Below are positions 1-5,837 of a stretch of DNA of 5,841 bases, piece after piece. The notes beneath the pieces are model-generated. The model did no database searches. It saw nothing but the letters and a program-made list of their open reading frames with translations, and had not been told where the DNA came from. The translations under genes and the position numbers were made by a program. The stretch is from M3007 sp031398055 (GTDB taxonomy: Bacteria > Bacteroidota > Bacteroidia > Chitinophagales > Saprospiraceae): contig JANNMS010000238.1 of NCBI GenBank assembly GCA_031398055.1, positions 1 to 5,841 of the forward strand, read 5' to 3'. The number at the start of each line of letters is the position of its first letter. Position 1 is the first letter of the stretch.

Positions 1-26
1 ACGTTGGTAGAAATTGCGTTCGACCA

Positions 27-64
27 CGATTTTACGACCTCGGAGAGGTCGAACGTTGGTAGAA
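27..64 (-). repeat. Palindromic repeat unit, copy 1 (complete)
   Basis: This is the most complete unit, read on the minus strand: a TTCTACCAACG flank, the 15-bp core palindrome at 36-50 (7-bp arms CGACCTC/GAGGTCG when one base is added on each side) and a GTAAAATCG flank. Bases 1-13 match the TTCTACCAACG end of a further unit whose core lies beyond the window. Confidence 0.8.
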
Positions 65-84
65 TTTGAAAAAAGCAACCGACA

Positions 85-110
85 TTCGACCTCTCCGAGG
101 TCGTAAAATC
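85..110 (+). repeat. Palindromic repeat unit, copy 2
   Basis: The core palindrome is at 88-102 and is followed by the GTAAAATC flank, identical over 26 bases to the reverse complement of copy 1. The TTCTACCAACG flank is missing on its left. Confidence 0.8.
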
Positions 111-126
111 ACGGTAAATTTTGATT

Positions 127-155
127 TTCTACCAACGTTTGACCTCTCCGAGGTC
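127..155 (+). repeat. Palindromic repeat unit, copy 3
   Basis: It has the TTCTACCAACG flank at 127-137 and the core palindrome at 141-155. It differs from copy 1 by one base over 29 positions (T for C just before the core) and lacks the GTAAAATC flank. Its core begins 53 bp after that of copy 2. Confidence 0.8.
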
Positions 156-171
156 TTTTGAAGCCATTTTA

Positions 172-190
172 AACTCATAAAATTTGAGTT
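172..190 (-). terminator. Weak hairpin after the membrane protein gene
   Basis: AACTCA (172-177) can pair with TGAGTT (185-190) around a 7-base AT loop, starting 7 bases past the minus-strand stop codon at 197. The 6-bp stem is AT-rich and the trailing U-run is broken, so it is at best a weak terminator. The stronger repeat cluster further downstream could serve instead. Confidence 0.3.
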
Positions 191-196
191 CAAAAC

Positions 197-1285
197 TCAC
201 TTCTTTTTCGAAAGTTTTTCAGTTATCCAAGCCGGGACAATCAACGCGCCCAACAAAAGATAACCATAATAAGCCATCCCCCGCCAAATCAAAGCCACCA
301 CCGCGCCCAACCCGATCGGCACAAAATCGGTGATAAATTTCGCCATCGCCACCTCGGCCAGCCCCGCCCCGCCCGGCGTCGGCGAAAAAGCCATGATGAT
401 GAACATCGCCACCATCCGGGCATAAATAAAAATTTGGGTCGAACCATCGAGCGGGGTTTCGGGGACGATGGCGAGGATCAGGCAATTGATCATCGCAAAT
501 TTCAAAGTCCAGGCCATGAACGTGCCGAAAATGACTTTGAAATGGTACCAAAAACCGTGGCCGTGGATGGTTTCGGCGGCCAATTTGAAGTCAGTGCCGA
601 GTTTGAAAAGTTTGGGTTGGTATTTTTTCAGGAAAGAAATTTGCCCGATTTTGTGCAGCACCGCTGCCGCCCAGCCCGGTCGGATGAACAGAAAAAACAG
701 GAACGTCAGCCAATAAATCACCATGACAAAAAAGGTGAAAAAGAACGTTCCGCTGGCCAAACCGACATCGCCATAATTTTCCATGCCGGGGTAAAGCATC
801 GGCGGGCCAAAATATGCGAGCAACAGCGACAGCATCAAAACCATGAAACCAGCATCGCAAACAATGCAGTACAAAATGGACGCGGCCGTTTTTCCACCGC
901 TCAAACCCTCGCGGTTCAGGACGAAAAACATCACGGCGGGCGCACCTTTCGAAGTTGGGGTTATGGCCGCCGAAAATTCCCACATCACCACGAGTCCTGC
1001 ACTTTTTAACCAACCAAAACCAGTGAGTGTTTTCATCCGCAAAGTATAAGCTAAGTGCCTAAAAATCAACATGATAAGTCCCAAAGACAACCAGAAAAAT
1101 GTCGTGCCCGTCCAATCAATTTCTTGAAATTTTTGAAGGTCAAATTGTTTGTAAAACAAAAACCCCACGCCCGTGATGCCCAATAAAATCGGCAAAATCA
1201 GGCGCGACAAACGCATGGATTTGACAAATTTTTCGGCCTCGGACTGGCCGATGATTTCTTCTATTTTCTGTTTTGGATTTTCCAA
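197..1285 (-). CDS. Lysylphosphatidylglycerol synthase TM-domain / flippase-like membrane protein (UPF0104)
   Basis: This is an inner-membrane protein of 362 aa with about seven or eight hydrophobic segments, near residues 27-45, 60-76, 94-106, 133-160, 176-202, 246-272, 285-300 and 324-352. The family hallmark SPTPGGAGLAE is at residues 301-311, and a second conserved block, EFSAAITP, is at 103-110. The family resembles the flippase half of MprF. Its bacterial members are mostly uncharacterised and are thought to move lipids or lipid-linked molecules; there is no synthase domain here, so the substrate is unknown. The start is uncertain. I chose TTG at 1285 because a perfect -7 box lies 20 bases upstream and the extra residues form a charged cytoplasmic lead like those I recall in relatives. 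The first ATG is at 1216 and would give 339 aa. The frame stays open to 1741, but that part lies antisense to the GH3 gene and has no membrane character. It is divergent from the GH3 gene. Confidence 0.85.
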   Translation of the reverse strand: MENPKQKIEEIIGQSEAEKFVKSMRLSRLILPILLGITGVGFLFYKQFDLQKFQEIDWTGTTFFWLSLGLIMLIFRHLAYTLRMKTLTGFGWLKSAGLVVMWEFSAAITPTSKGAPAVMFFVLNREGLSGGKTAASILYCIVCDAGFMVLMLSLLLAYFGPPMLYPGMENYGDVGLASGTFFFTFFVMVIYWLTFLFFLFIRPGWAAAVLHKIGQISFLKKYQPKLFKLGTDFKLAAETIHGHGFWYHFKVIFGTFMAWTLKFAMINCLILAIVPETPLDGSTQIFIYARMVAMFIIMAFSPTPGGAGLAEVAMAKFITDFVPIGLGAVVALIWRGMAYYGYLLLGALIVPAWITEKLSKKK

Positions 1286-1304
1286 TATTAAAATTTTATG
1301 GTAG

Positions 1305-1312
1305 CAAAAGTA
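1305..1312 (-). promoter_or_regulatory. Bacteroidota -7 promoter box for the membrane protein gene
   Basis: On the minus strand this reads TACTTTTG, a perfect TAnnTTTG. No TTG is visible at the usual -33 distance. Transcription would start about 6 bases further on, near 1298, leaving a leader of about 13 bases before TTG 1285. This supports the TTG start and excludes translation of the long antisense extension. Confidence 0.5.
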
Positions 1313-1345
1313 CCGCCGATGGAAAACGAGTTGGTTAGAAAGTTC

Positions 1346-1353
1346 TAATTTTC
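1346..1353 (+). promoter_or_regulatory. Possible -7 promoter box for the GH3 gene
   Basis: TAATTTTC matches seven of eight positions of TAnnTTTG and would give an AT-rich leader of about 25 bases before ATG 1385. AATTTTTG at 1362-1369 is an equally good alternative. Neither has a TTG at proper spacing, so this is tentative. Confidence 0.25.
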
Positions 1354-1384
1354 GCCCGTTAAATTTTTGATACAATCTGAAAAA

Positions 1385-2890
1385 ATGGGTTTTAAATCTT
1401 TCATCCTCAAACCGTTTTGCCGCAAAATCGCCCGGCAAATTGACCAAATGGCTGCCGACGCGGTGAACCGACAGGCCAAAATTTTTCAAAAAATCATCGA
1501 AAAAGGCGGCCGCACGGATTTTGGCCGGGCGCATGGTTTTGATAAAATCAAGACCCACGATGATTTTAAAAAAGCGGTGCCGATCCGGGATTACGAAGAA
1601 TTGAAAACCTATTTTGACCGGGTGAAAAATGGCGAACCCGACGTGCTTTGGCCAGGCCGACCCCGCTATTTTGCCAAAACCAGCGGCACGACTTCCGGTG
1701 TGAAATACATTCCGATCACATCCGACAGTTTGCCGAACCATTTTGGCACGGCGCGAAATTCGATGTTCAATTATGCGGCTCGAACGGGCAATTTTTCGTG
1801 GTTCGACGGCTACCTGATTTTCCTTTCCGGCAGCCCGAAACTTGAAAAAACGGCTGGCATCCCCACCGGCCGATTGTCTGGAATCTCAAACCATCTTGTG
1901 CCCAATTGGTTGAAAACCAATCAGATGCCTTCGTGGGAAACGAACTGCATCGAAGATTGGGAAGAAAAATTGGAGCGGATCGTGGACGAAACTTTGGCAA
2001 AAGACATGCGGATGATTTCGGGGATTCCGCCCTGGGTTCAGATGTTTTACGAACGTTTGCTGGCTCGGACGGGCAAAAAAACGGTGAAAGAAATATTTCC
2101 AAATTATTCGGTTTTTGCGTTCGGCGGGGTCAATTTCGAGCCGTACCGGGCGCAACTCGAACAACTTGTCGGTGAAAAAATCGACTCGGTGGAGATGTTC
2201 CCGGCCTCCGAAGGTTTTTTTGCTTTTCAAGATTCGTGGCCGTCGCAGGGACTTTTGGTGAATGCAGACAGCGGAATTTTCTTTGAATTCGTGCCGCCGG
2301 AAGATTTGGAAAAGGAAAACCCGCGCCGTTTTTCGCTCGGCGAGGTGGAAATTGGGGTGAATTATGCGTTGATAATTTCATCAAATGCAGGTTTGTGGGC
2401 GTACAATATTGGCGACACGGTTCAGTTCACTTCGACCAATCCGTACCGTTTGGTGGTTTCCGGGCGCACCAAACATTTCATTTCTGCTTTTGGCGAACAC
2501 GTGATTGGAAAAGAAGTGGAAGAAGCGATGCTTTCGGTGGCGGGTCGTGCGGGCGTTCGGATTGTCGAATTTCACGTTGCGCCGCAGGTCAATCCCGGGT
2601 CGGGTCAGTTGCCATTTCACGAATGGTTTGTGGAGTTCGACGAGCCACCTGCCGACCTCGAAAAATTTGCTGCCGAGGTTGATTTTGAAATGACGAAGCA
2701 AAATATTTATTACGATGATTTGATTGTCGGCGGGATACTTAGTCCGTTGAAAATGAGGGTGTTGCAGCGCGATGCGTTCCGGGAATTTATGAAATCGCAG
2801 GGAAAATTGGGGGGGCAAAACAAGGTGCCGAGGTTGGGAAATGATCGGAAGGTGGCGGATATTTTGGAGCGGTTCGTGGTTCAAAAGTGA
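1385..2890 (+). CDS. GH3 family acyl-adenylate-forming protein
   Basis: A full-length 501-aa member of the GH3 family (named after the plant auxin- and jasmonate-conjugating enzymes) in the ANL-like adenylating superfamily. Such enzymes activate a carboxylic acid with ATP and pass the acyl group to an amine; substrates of bacterial members are largely unknown. The nucleotide-binding motifs are in order: TSGTTSG at 99-105 (phosphate loop), PASEGFFA at 273-280, YNIGDTVQF at 340-348, then SGRTKHF at 359-365. The C-terminal tail QNKVPRLGNDRKVADIL (478-494) is typical of Bacteroidota homologues. No signal peptide or membrane segment is seen, so it is probably cytoplasmic. I chose ATG 1385 because homologues begin MG-K at this point; a TTG at 1367 in the same frame would add six residues. 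There is no Shine-Dalgarno sequence, only an A-rich leader. It is divergent from the flippase-like gene, and no partner enzyme in the window reveals its substrate. Confidence 0.93.
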   Translation: MGFKSFILKPFCRKIARQIDQMAADAVNRQAKIFQKIIEKGGRTDFGRAHGFDKIKTHDDFKKAVPIRDYEELKTYFDRVKNGEPDVLWPGRPRYFAKTSGTTSGVKYIPITSDSLPNHFGTARNSMFNYAARTGNFSWFDGYLIFLSGSPKLEKTAGIPTGRLSGISNHLVPNWLKTNQMPSWETNCIEDWEEKLERIVDETLAKDMRMISGIPPWVQMFYERLLARTGKKTVKEIFPNYSVFAFGGVNFEPYRAQLEQLVGEKIDSVEMFPASEGFFAFQDSWPSQGLLVNADSGIFFEFVPPEDLEKENPRRFSLGEVEIGVNYALIISSNAGLWAYNIGDTVQFTSTNPYRLVVSGRTKHFISAFGEHVIGKEVEEAMLSVAGRAGVRIVEFHVAPQVNPGSGQLPFHEWFVEFDEPPADLEKFAAEVDFEMTKQNIYYDDLIVGGILSPLKMRVLQRDAFREFMKSQGKLGGQNKVPRLGNDRKVADILERFVVQK

Positions 2891-2950
2891 ACAAATAATT
2901 AATGCCAAATTTCAAAACCTAATTTCGGACGAATGCGAAAACATCCAGCA

Positions 2951-3292
2951 TCATATCAATTCGTAATTGAAAATTATCCAATCGAAAAGGACTTTTTCGC
3001 CGTTTTCATCATAGATATAGCGTTCATCGTTTTTTCTGTCGTCAAAAACCCGATAAACTTTGTCTTTTGCAACGCTTGGAAGCAAGGTGGAGTTGATTCG
3101 GACAATCATCACAACTGGATCCAGTTCTTTCCACTTGATTTTTTCGGCAGTGATTTGCGTTTTTTTGCCGTCCTCGTCGAACACGAAAAATATGTTTCCT
3201 GCTTTTATTGTGGAATAAATCTTACCTACTTTGATGGAGTCAATCTTGGATTGATTCACCAATATCGAATTATATAAAAGTGCGGTTTGCAT
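2951..3292 (-). CDS. Small hypothetical protein, no recognised family
   Basis: I do not recognise this 113-aa product. It is rich in charged residues and alternating hydrophobics, suggesting a small beta-rich fold. It carries two similar acidic turns, FDEDGKK (38-44) and YDENGEK (94-100), and several Lys-Ile/Val strands. ATG 3292 was chosen because a near-consensus promoter lies just upstream (3319-3349), giving a leader of about 20 A-rich bases. The frame is open to TTG 3352, but those starts would precede or overlap the -7 box. A GTG at 3320 would add a basic-hydrophobic lead (LKKIFF) resembling a weak signal sequence, so export cannot be fully excluded. The gene is convergent with GH3 and lies behind the propeller lipoprotein gene on the same strand. 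Its base composition is visibly AT-richer than both neighbours, which may point to separate acquisition. The opposite-strand frame here reads as a shadow. Confidence 0.6.
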   Translation of the reverse strand: MQTALLYNSILVNQSKIDSIKVGKIYSTIKAGNIFFVFDEDGKKTQITAEKIKWKELDPVVMIVRINSTLLPSVAKDKVYRVFDDRKNDERYIYDENGEKVLFDWIIFNYELI

Positions 3293-3318
3293 AAAAAATA
3301 TTTTTTTTAAGACTCCCA

Positions 3319-3349
3319 CAAAATTACACCACACTGTTTTGGTTGACAA
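3319..3349 (-). promoter_or_regulatory. Bacteroidota-type promoter (TTG - 20 bp - TAATTTTG)
   Basis: On the minus strand TTG (3349-3347) is followed after 20 bases by TAATTTTG (3326-3319), a perfect TAnnTTTG with spacing expected for the primary sigma factor of Bacteroidota. Predicted transcription start is about 3312, some 20 bases before ATG 3292. A short palindrome, GTTG-A-CAAC (3342-3350), overlaps the -33 element and could be an operator half, but that is speculative. This is the best promoter in the window. Confidence 0.65.
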
Positions 3350-3410
3350 CAATTTTGTAATTTATCAAGACTTCGCAGTTTAAATTGGGGTTGTTTTTAA
3401 TTCTAAATTC

Positions 3411-4604
3411 CTAATTATCTCCCGAATAAACGATCCGATAAATCGCATTCGCATAATCATCCGAAACCAAAAGCGAGCCGTCGGGCATCCATTCCAAATC
3501 CACCGGACGACCCCAAACTTCATCGCCCGGCTGCAACCAACCCGTCGCAAACGGTTCATAACCAATGCTTTGGTTGTTTTTATCCAAACGAACAAGCGAC
3601 AATTTGTAGCCAGATTTTGTTGCCCGGTTCCACGAGCCATGCTCGGCGATCAAGATTTGATTTTTAAAATTTTCTGGAAATTTTGCCGATTTCACAAATT
3701 CCAAACCGAGCGGCGCGACGTGCGCGCCCAGTTTTTGGGCAGGCGGCGTGAAATCCGTGCAAGGCCGTTTTTTCCCAAATTCCGGATCGGCCAAATCGCC
3801 TTGATGGCAGTACGGATAGCCAAAATGCATGCCGTCGCGCGGCGCAAAATTGAGTTCGCAGGCCGGCGTGTCGTCGGTCAACCAATCGCGTCCGTTGTCG
3901 GTGAACCAAAGTTGGTTCGTGCCGGGCTGCCACGTGAAACCGACCGTGTTTCGAATGCCGCGTTGGACAATTTCCAAACCAGTTCCATCGGGGTTCATCC
4001 GAGTGATGGAGGCAAAAATTTCGTTCGCCGGTTCGCAAATATTGCAGGGCGCACCGACCGGAACGTACAATTTTCCATCCGGACCGAAAGCAATATATTT
4101 CCAACCGTGGTGGCCTTCCTCTGGATATTTATCAAAAATAACGACCGGCGCGGGCGGGTTCGAGAGCCGTTTTTCGATGTCGTCGAAACGTAAAATGCGG
4201 CTCACCTCGGCCACAAAAAGTGAACCATCGCGGAAAGCCACACCGTTTGGCATATCCAATTTTTTGGCAATCAAAAATTGTTGGTCGGCCACAAAATCGC
4301 CATTCGTGTCTCGCAAGGCATAAACACTGCCTTCGTCGCGCGTCCCGACAAACAAAGTGCCGTTCGGCGAGAGGCAAAGTGAGCGGGCGTTTTTCACGTT
4401 TTCTGCAAAAACCTCGATTTTGAAACCCGGCGGCAACTTGATTTTTTGGATCGGCAATTTGCCGGAGTAGCCCGGAACGCCAGTCGTGCTGCCTTTTTTT
4501 TCTTTAAAATTTTCAGAAGAACCATTTTTTGGGGAGACGGAATTGCAAAAATTGAGGCAGCCGAGCAACGCGGCGGCAGTCAATATTTTTAGAAAAATAT
4601 TCAT
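3411..4604 (-). CDS. PQQ-type sorbosone/glucose dehydrogenase-like lipoprotein
   Basis: A 397-aa exported beta-propeller of the glucose/sorbosone dehydrogenase (GSDH) family. Characterised relatives oxidise sugars with PQQ, but many homologues have unknown substrates. Residues 1-16 form a lipoprotein signal peptide with lipobox LLGC and acylated Cys16, followed by a Ser/Lys/Glu linker to about residue 45. The propeller starts near LPPGFKIEVFA (57-67) and ends at RPVDLEWMPDGSLLVSDD (366-383), a hallmark repeat. Candidate active-site parts are HHGW (165-168), RNTVGF (218-223) and EHGSWNR (321-327), the Arg-Asn being where soluble glucose dehydrogenase binds PQQ. Extra cysteines occur at 187, 190, 249, 266 and 282; CNIC lacks a following His, so it is no c-type haem site. 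The start ATG overlaps the purN stop as ATGA, implying translational coupling. No PQQ synthesis gene is visible, so real dehydrogenase activity is unproven. Confidence 0.85.
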   Translation of the reverse strand: MNIFLKILTAAALLGCLNFCNSVSPKNGSSENFKEKKGSTTGVPGYSGKLPIQKIKLPPGFKIEVFAENVKNARSLCLSPNGTLFVGTRDEGSVYALRDTNGDFVADQQFLIAKKLDMPNGVAFRDGSLFVAEVSRILRFDDIEKRLSNPPAPVVIFDKYPEEGHHGWKYIAFGPDGKLYVPVGAPCNICEPANEIFASITRMNPDGTGLEIVQRGIRNTVGFTWQPGTNQLWFTDNGRDWLTDDTPACELNFAPRDGMHFGYPYCHQGDLADPEFGKKRPCTDFTPPAQKLGAHVAPLGLEFVKSAKFPENFKNQILIAEHGSWNRATKSGYKLSLVRLDKNNQSIGYEPFATGWLQPGDEVWGRPVDLEWMPDGSLLVSDDYANAIYRIVYSGDN

Positions 4605-5167
4605 GTGGCAAGTAGTTTTTTAATAATTTTTGGAAAAAAATGATGCTCCAAACGAAGCACTTTTTGAGCAATTTCTTCGGGCGAGTCGTCGGGTTCGAGC
4701 AACGTTTTTGCCTGAAAAATGAAATCGCCCTCGTCGTAATTTTCATTGACAAAATGAATCGTGATGCCCGATTCCAATTCCCCGGCGGCTCGGACGGCTT
4801 CGTGAACGTGGTGGCCAAACATTCCTTTCCCACCATATTTTGGCAGCAGCGCGGGGTGGATATTGACCATTTTTTGGGGAAATGCGCGCACCAAATAACC
4901 GGGAATCAACCAAAGAAAACCGGCCAGCACGATGAAATCTATTTCAAAAAACCGAAGGTCGTCGAGCAGTTTTTCGGTTTCGTAAAAACCCGTCCGGTTC
5001 AGCAAAATCGTGGGAATTTCGTGTTCGGCTGCGATGTCCAAAACGCCCGCGTTTTTTCGGTTTGAGACAACCAATGCCACGCGGGCAGTATCATTTCCCA
5101 AAAAATGTTCGATAATTTTTCGGGCATTTGAGCCGCCGCCGGAGGCGAAAATGGCGATGTTTTTCAT
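4601..5167 (-). CDS. purN: Phosphoribosylglycinamide formyltransferase (GAR transformylase)
   Basis: A cytoplasmic enzyme of de novo purine synthesis that transfers the formyl group of 10-formyltetrahydrofolate to glycinamide ribonucleotide. The 188-aa product has the usual family length. The phosphate-binding loop FASGGGSN is at 7-14, the catalytic pair Asn102 and His104 lie in NIHPALLPKY (102-111), and catalytic Asp145 lies in NENYDEGD (141-148). The glycine-rich stretch GGKGMFGHHVHEAV (112-125) is typical of the Bacteroidota subtype. ATG 5167 gives MKNIAIFASGGG, the standard beginning; upstream in-frame ATGs at 5176 and 5203 would add extra residues, the latter running into the inverted repeat. 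There is no Shine-Dalgarno sequence. Its stop overlaps the start of the dehydrogenase-like lipoprotein by four bases. Its leader must read through or start inside the inverted repeat at 5182-5262. Confidence 0.95.
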   Translation of the reverse strand: MKNIAIFASGGGSNARKIIEHFLGNDTARVALVVSNRKNAGVLDIAAEHEIPTILLNRTGFYETEKLLDDLRFFEIDFIVLAGFLWLIPGYLVRAFPQKMVNIHPALLPKYGGKGMFGHHVHEAVRAAGELESGITIHFVNENYDEGDFIFQAKTLLEPDDSPEEIAQKVLRLEHHFFPKIIKKLLAT

Positions 5168-5181
5168 AAACCACATAATTT

Positions 5182-5262
5182 TTTTTTCACCACAAAGACA
5201 CATCAGAAAACATAAGATTTTTATGTACTTATGTTTTCTGATGTGTCTTTGTGGTGAAAAAA
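5182..5262. repeat. Perfect 35-bp inverted repeat between divergent genes
   Basis: Arms 5182-5216 and 5228-5262 are exact reverse complements around an 11-base loop (5217-5227). The outer six pairs are T-run against A-run; the inner 29 bp include CACCACAAAGACACATCAG. On either strand the stem ends in A rather than U, so it is not a standard intrinsic terminator. The arm ends read outward as TGTCTTTG, seven of eight bases of the Bacteroidota -7 box, in both directions. It fills most of the 117-bp gap between purN and the lipoprotein gene. From memory, CACCACAAAGACAC-type palindromes recur between genes in many environmental genomes, so a dispersed hairpin or miniature mobile element is likely. 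Confidence 0.9.
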
Positions 5263-5284
5263 CGTGCTTTTAAATTTTTCTAAA

Positions 5285-5809
5285 ATGATAAAAAGGCTTT
5301 TGCCGATTTTAGTTTTTTGCAGTCTGCTTATTTTTTCTTGCAAAAAAGAGGAACTCGCCCCCGGTTTTGATATGCTTTTCGAACAGCAATTTTCGATTCC
5401 GGCGGGGCTGAGTGTTTTTGCGGTGCATCATTTTTATTTAAAAAATTTGTCCTCGCACTACACCAATTTGCTTTCCGACAATAAAAAAACAGACGCAGAA
5501 ATCAAGGCCATTTTGCCCATCGAAGCAGAACTTTCGGGTGTTTTTGGGGATGCGAGTTTTGATTTTGTCGAAGAAGCATCGGTGCGAATTTATCTCGAAA
5601 CTGACCCGACGGATTACCTCGAATTTGCATATCGTCTGCCCGTTCCGCTCGATCCCGGCAACCGTTTGCCGCTGATTCCCGGTCTCGGAAGTGTGAAAAA
5701 ATATGCTTCGCAAGACCGTTTCAGCGTGGATGTTTCGTTGCGACTGCGCAAAACTACGCCCGACGAAACGACTACTCGATTGAGTTTTCGGCTCCGGGCA
5801 AATTATTGA
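5285..5809 (+). CDS. Lipoprotein of unknown function
   Basis: I do not recognise the mature domain of this 174-aa protein. The N-terminus is a clear lipoprotein signal: MIKRLL, a hydrophobic stretch to residue 17, then lipobox IFSC with acylated Cys19. The following KKEE puts charged residues next to the anchor. The remaining 150 or so residues alternate hydrophobic and polar positions as in a beta-sandwich, with a Pro/Gly-rich loop near 126-140 (LPVPLDPGNRLPLIP) and a basic, strand-like end, RLSFRLRANY. There are no cysteines after Cys19 and no obvious catalytic motif. ATG 5285 was chosen because it gives a compact signal peptide; GTG 5264 in frame would add seven residues. An AT-rich leader without Shine-Dalgarno precedes it. 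It is divergent from purN across the inverted repeat. The likely location is the outer membrane or periplasmic face. Confidence 0.8.
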   Translation: MIKRLLPILVFCSLLIFSCKKEELAPGFDMLFEQQFSIPAGLSVFAVHHFYLKNLSSHYTNLLSDNKKTDAEIKAILPIEAELSGVFGDASFDFVEEASVRIYLETDPTDYLEFAYRLPVPLDPGNRLPLIPGLGSVKKYASQDRFSVDVSLRLRKTTPDETTTRLSFRLRANY

Positions 5810-5810
5810 A

Positions 5811-5837
5811 CGGCGTTTCGACTTCGCTCAACGACCG
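5811..5837. repeat. Short palindromic repeat after the lipoprotein gene
   Basis: CGG-CGTT (5811-5817) can pair with AACG-a-CCG (5830-5837) with one bulged base, enclosing TCGACTTCGCTC. It begins one base after the stop codon. The motif TTCGACTTCGCTCAACGACC is, from memory, a frequent intergenic repeat in Bacteroidota genomes. No T-run is visible before the window ends, so a terminator role cannot be judged. Confidence 0.5.

Larger units (their letters stand above)
1..138. repeat. Large interrupted inverted repeat built from palindromic units
   Basis: Two arms face each other. Bases 28-53 are the exact reverse complement of 85-110 (26 bp), and bases 1-13 are the exact reverse complement of 126-138 (13 bp). 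Unpaired stretches at 14-27 and 111-125 separate the two paired blocks, and 54-84 forms the central loop. Each inner arm carries a smaller palindrome, GACCTC-GGA-GAGGTC or its complement. Within each orientation the units recur every 52-53 bp, so this is a pair of short tandem arrays in head-to-head inversion. It lies just downstream of the minus-strand membrane protein gene, the usual place for REP/BIME-like intergenic elements. Its left edge is cut by the window, so more copies may lie outside. The pairing is read directly; the REP-like label is inference. Confidence 0.85.

Noticed and set aside
1..155. Possible CRISPR array, given regular 52-53 bp spacing.
   Set aside because: Units are inverted relative to each other, the linkers are short (about 15 bp between conserved flanks), units are truncated differently, and no cas gene is present.
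434..1009. A long plus-strand frame of 191 codons opposite the membrane protein gene.
   Set aside because: Its product is a His/Gln/Arg-rich antisense shadow of a gene with a recognised family motif.
1286..1741. The open frame of the membrane protein continues 456 bases upstream on the minus strand.
   Set aside because: Most of it is antisense to the conserved N-terminal part of the GH3 protein, lacks family-like or membrane character, and lies upstream of the predicted promoter at 1305-1312.
2923..2941. Possible terminator between the convergent GH3 gene and the small gene (TTTCG ... CGAAA).
   Set aside because: Only a 5-bp stem with no T-run on the plus strand; too weak to call.
2933..3277. 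A plus-strand frame of 114 codons overlapping the small minus-strand gene.
   Set aside because: It lacks a plausible promoter, contains an odd mix of Cys, Phe and His, and lies opposite a frame with normal charged composition and a clear promoter.
3950..4050. CxxC motif in the dehydrogenase-like protein as a c-type haem site.
   Set aside because: The motif is CNIC followed by Glu, without the His required for CxxCH.
5179..5262. Intrinsic terminator in the perfect inverted repeat.
   Set aside because: Both strands end the stem in A-runs instead of U-runs, and it lies upstream of both flanking genes rather than after a gene end.
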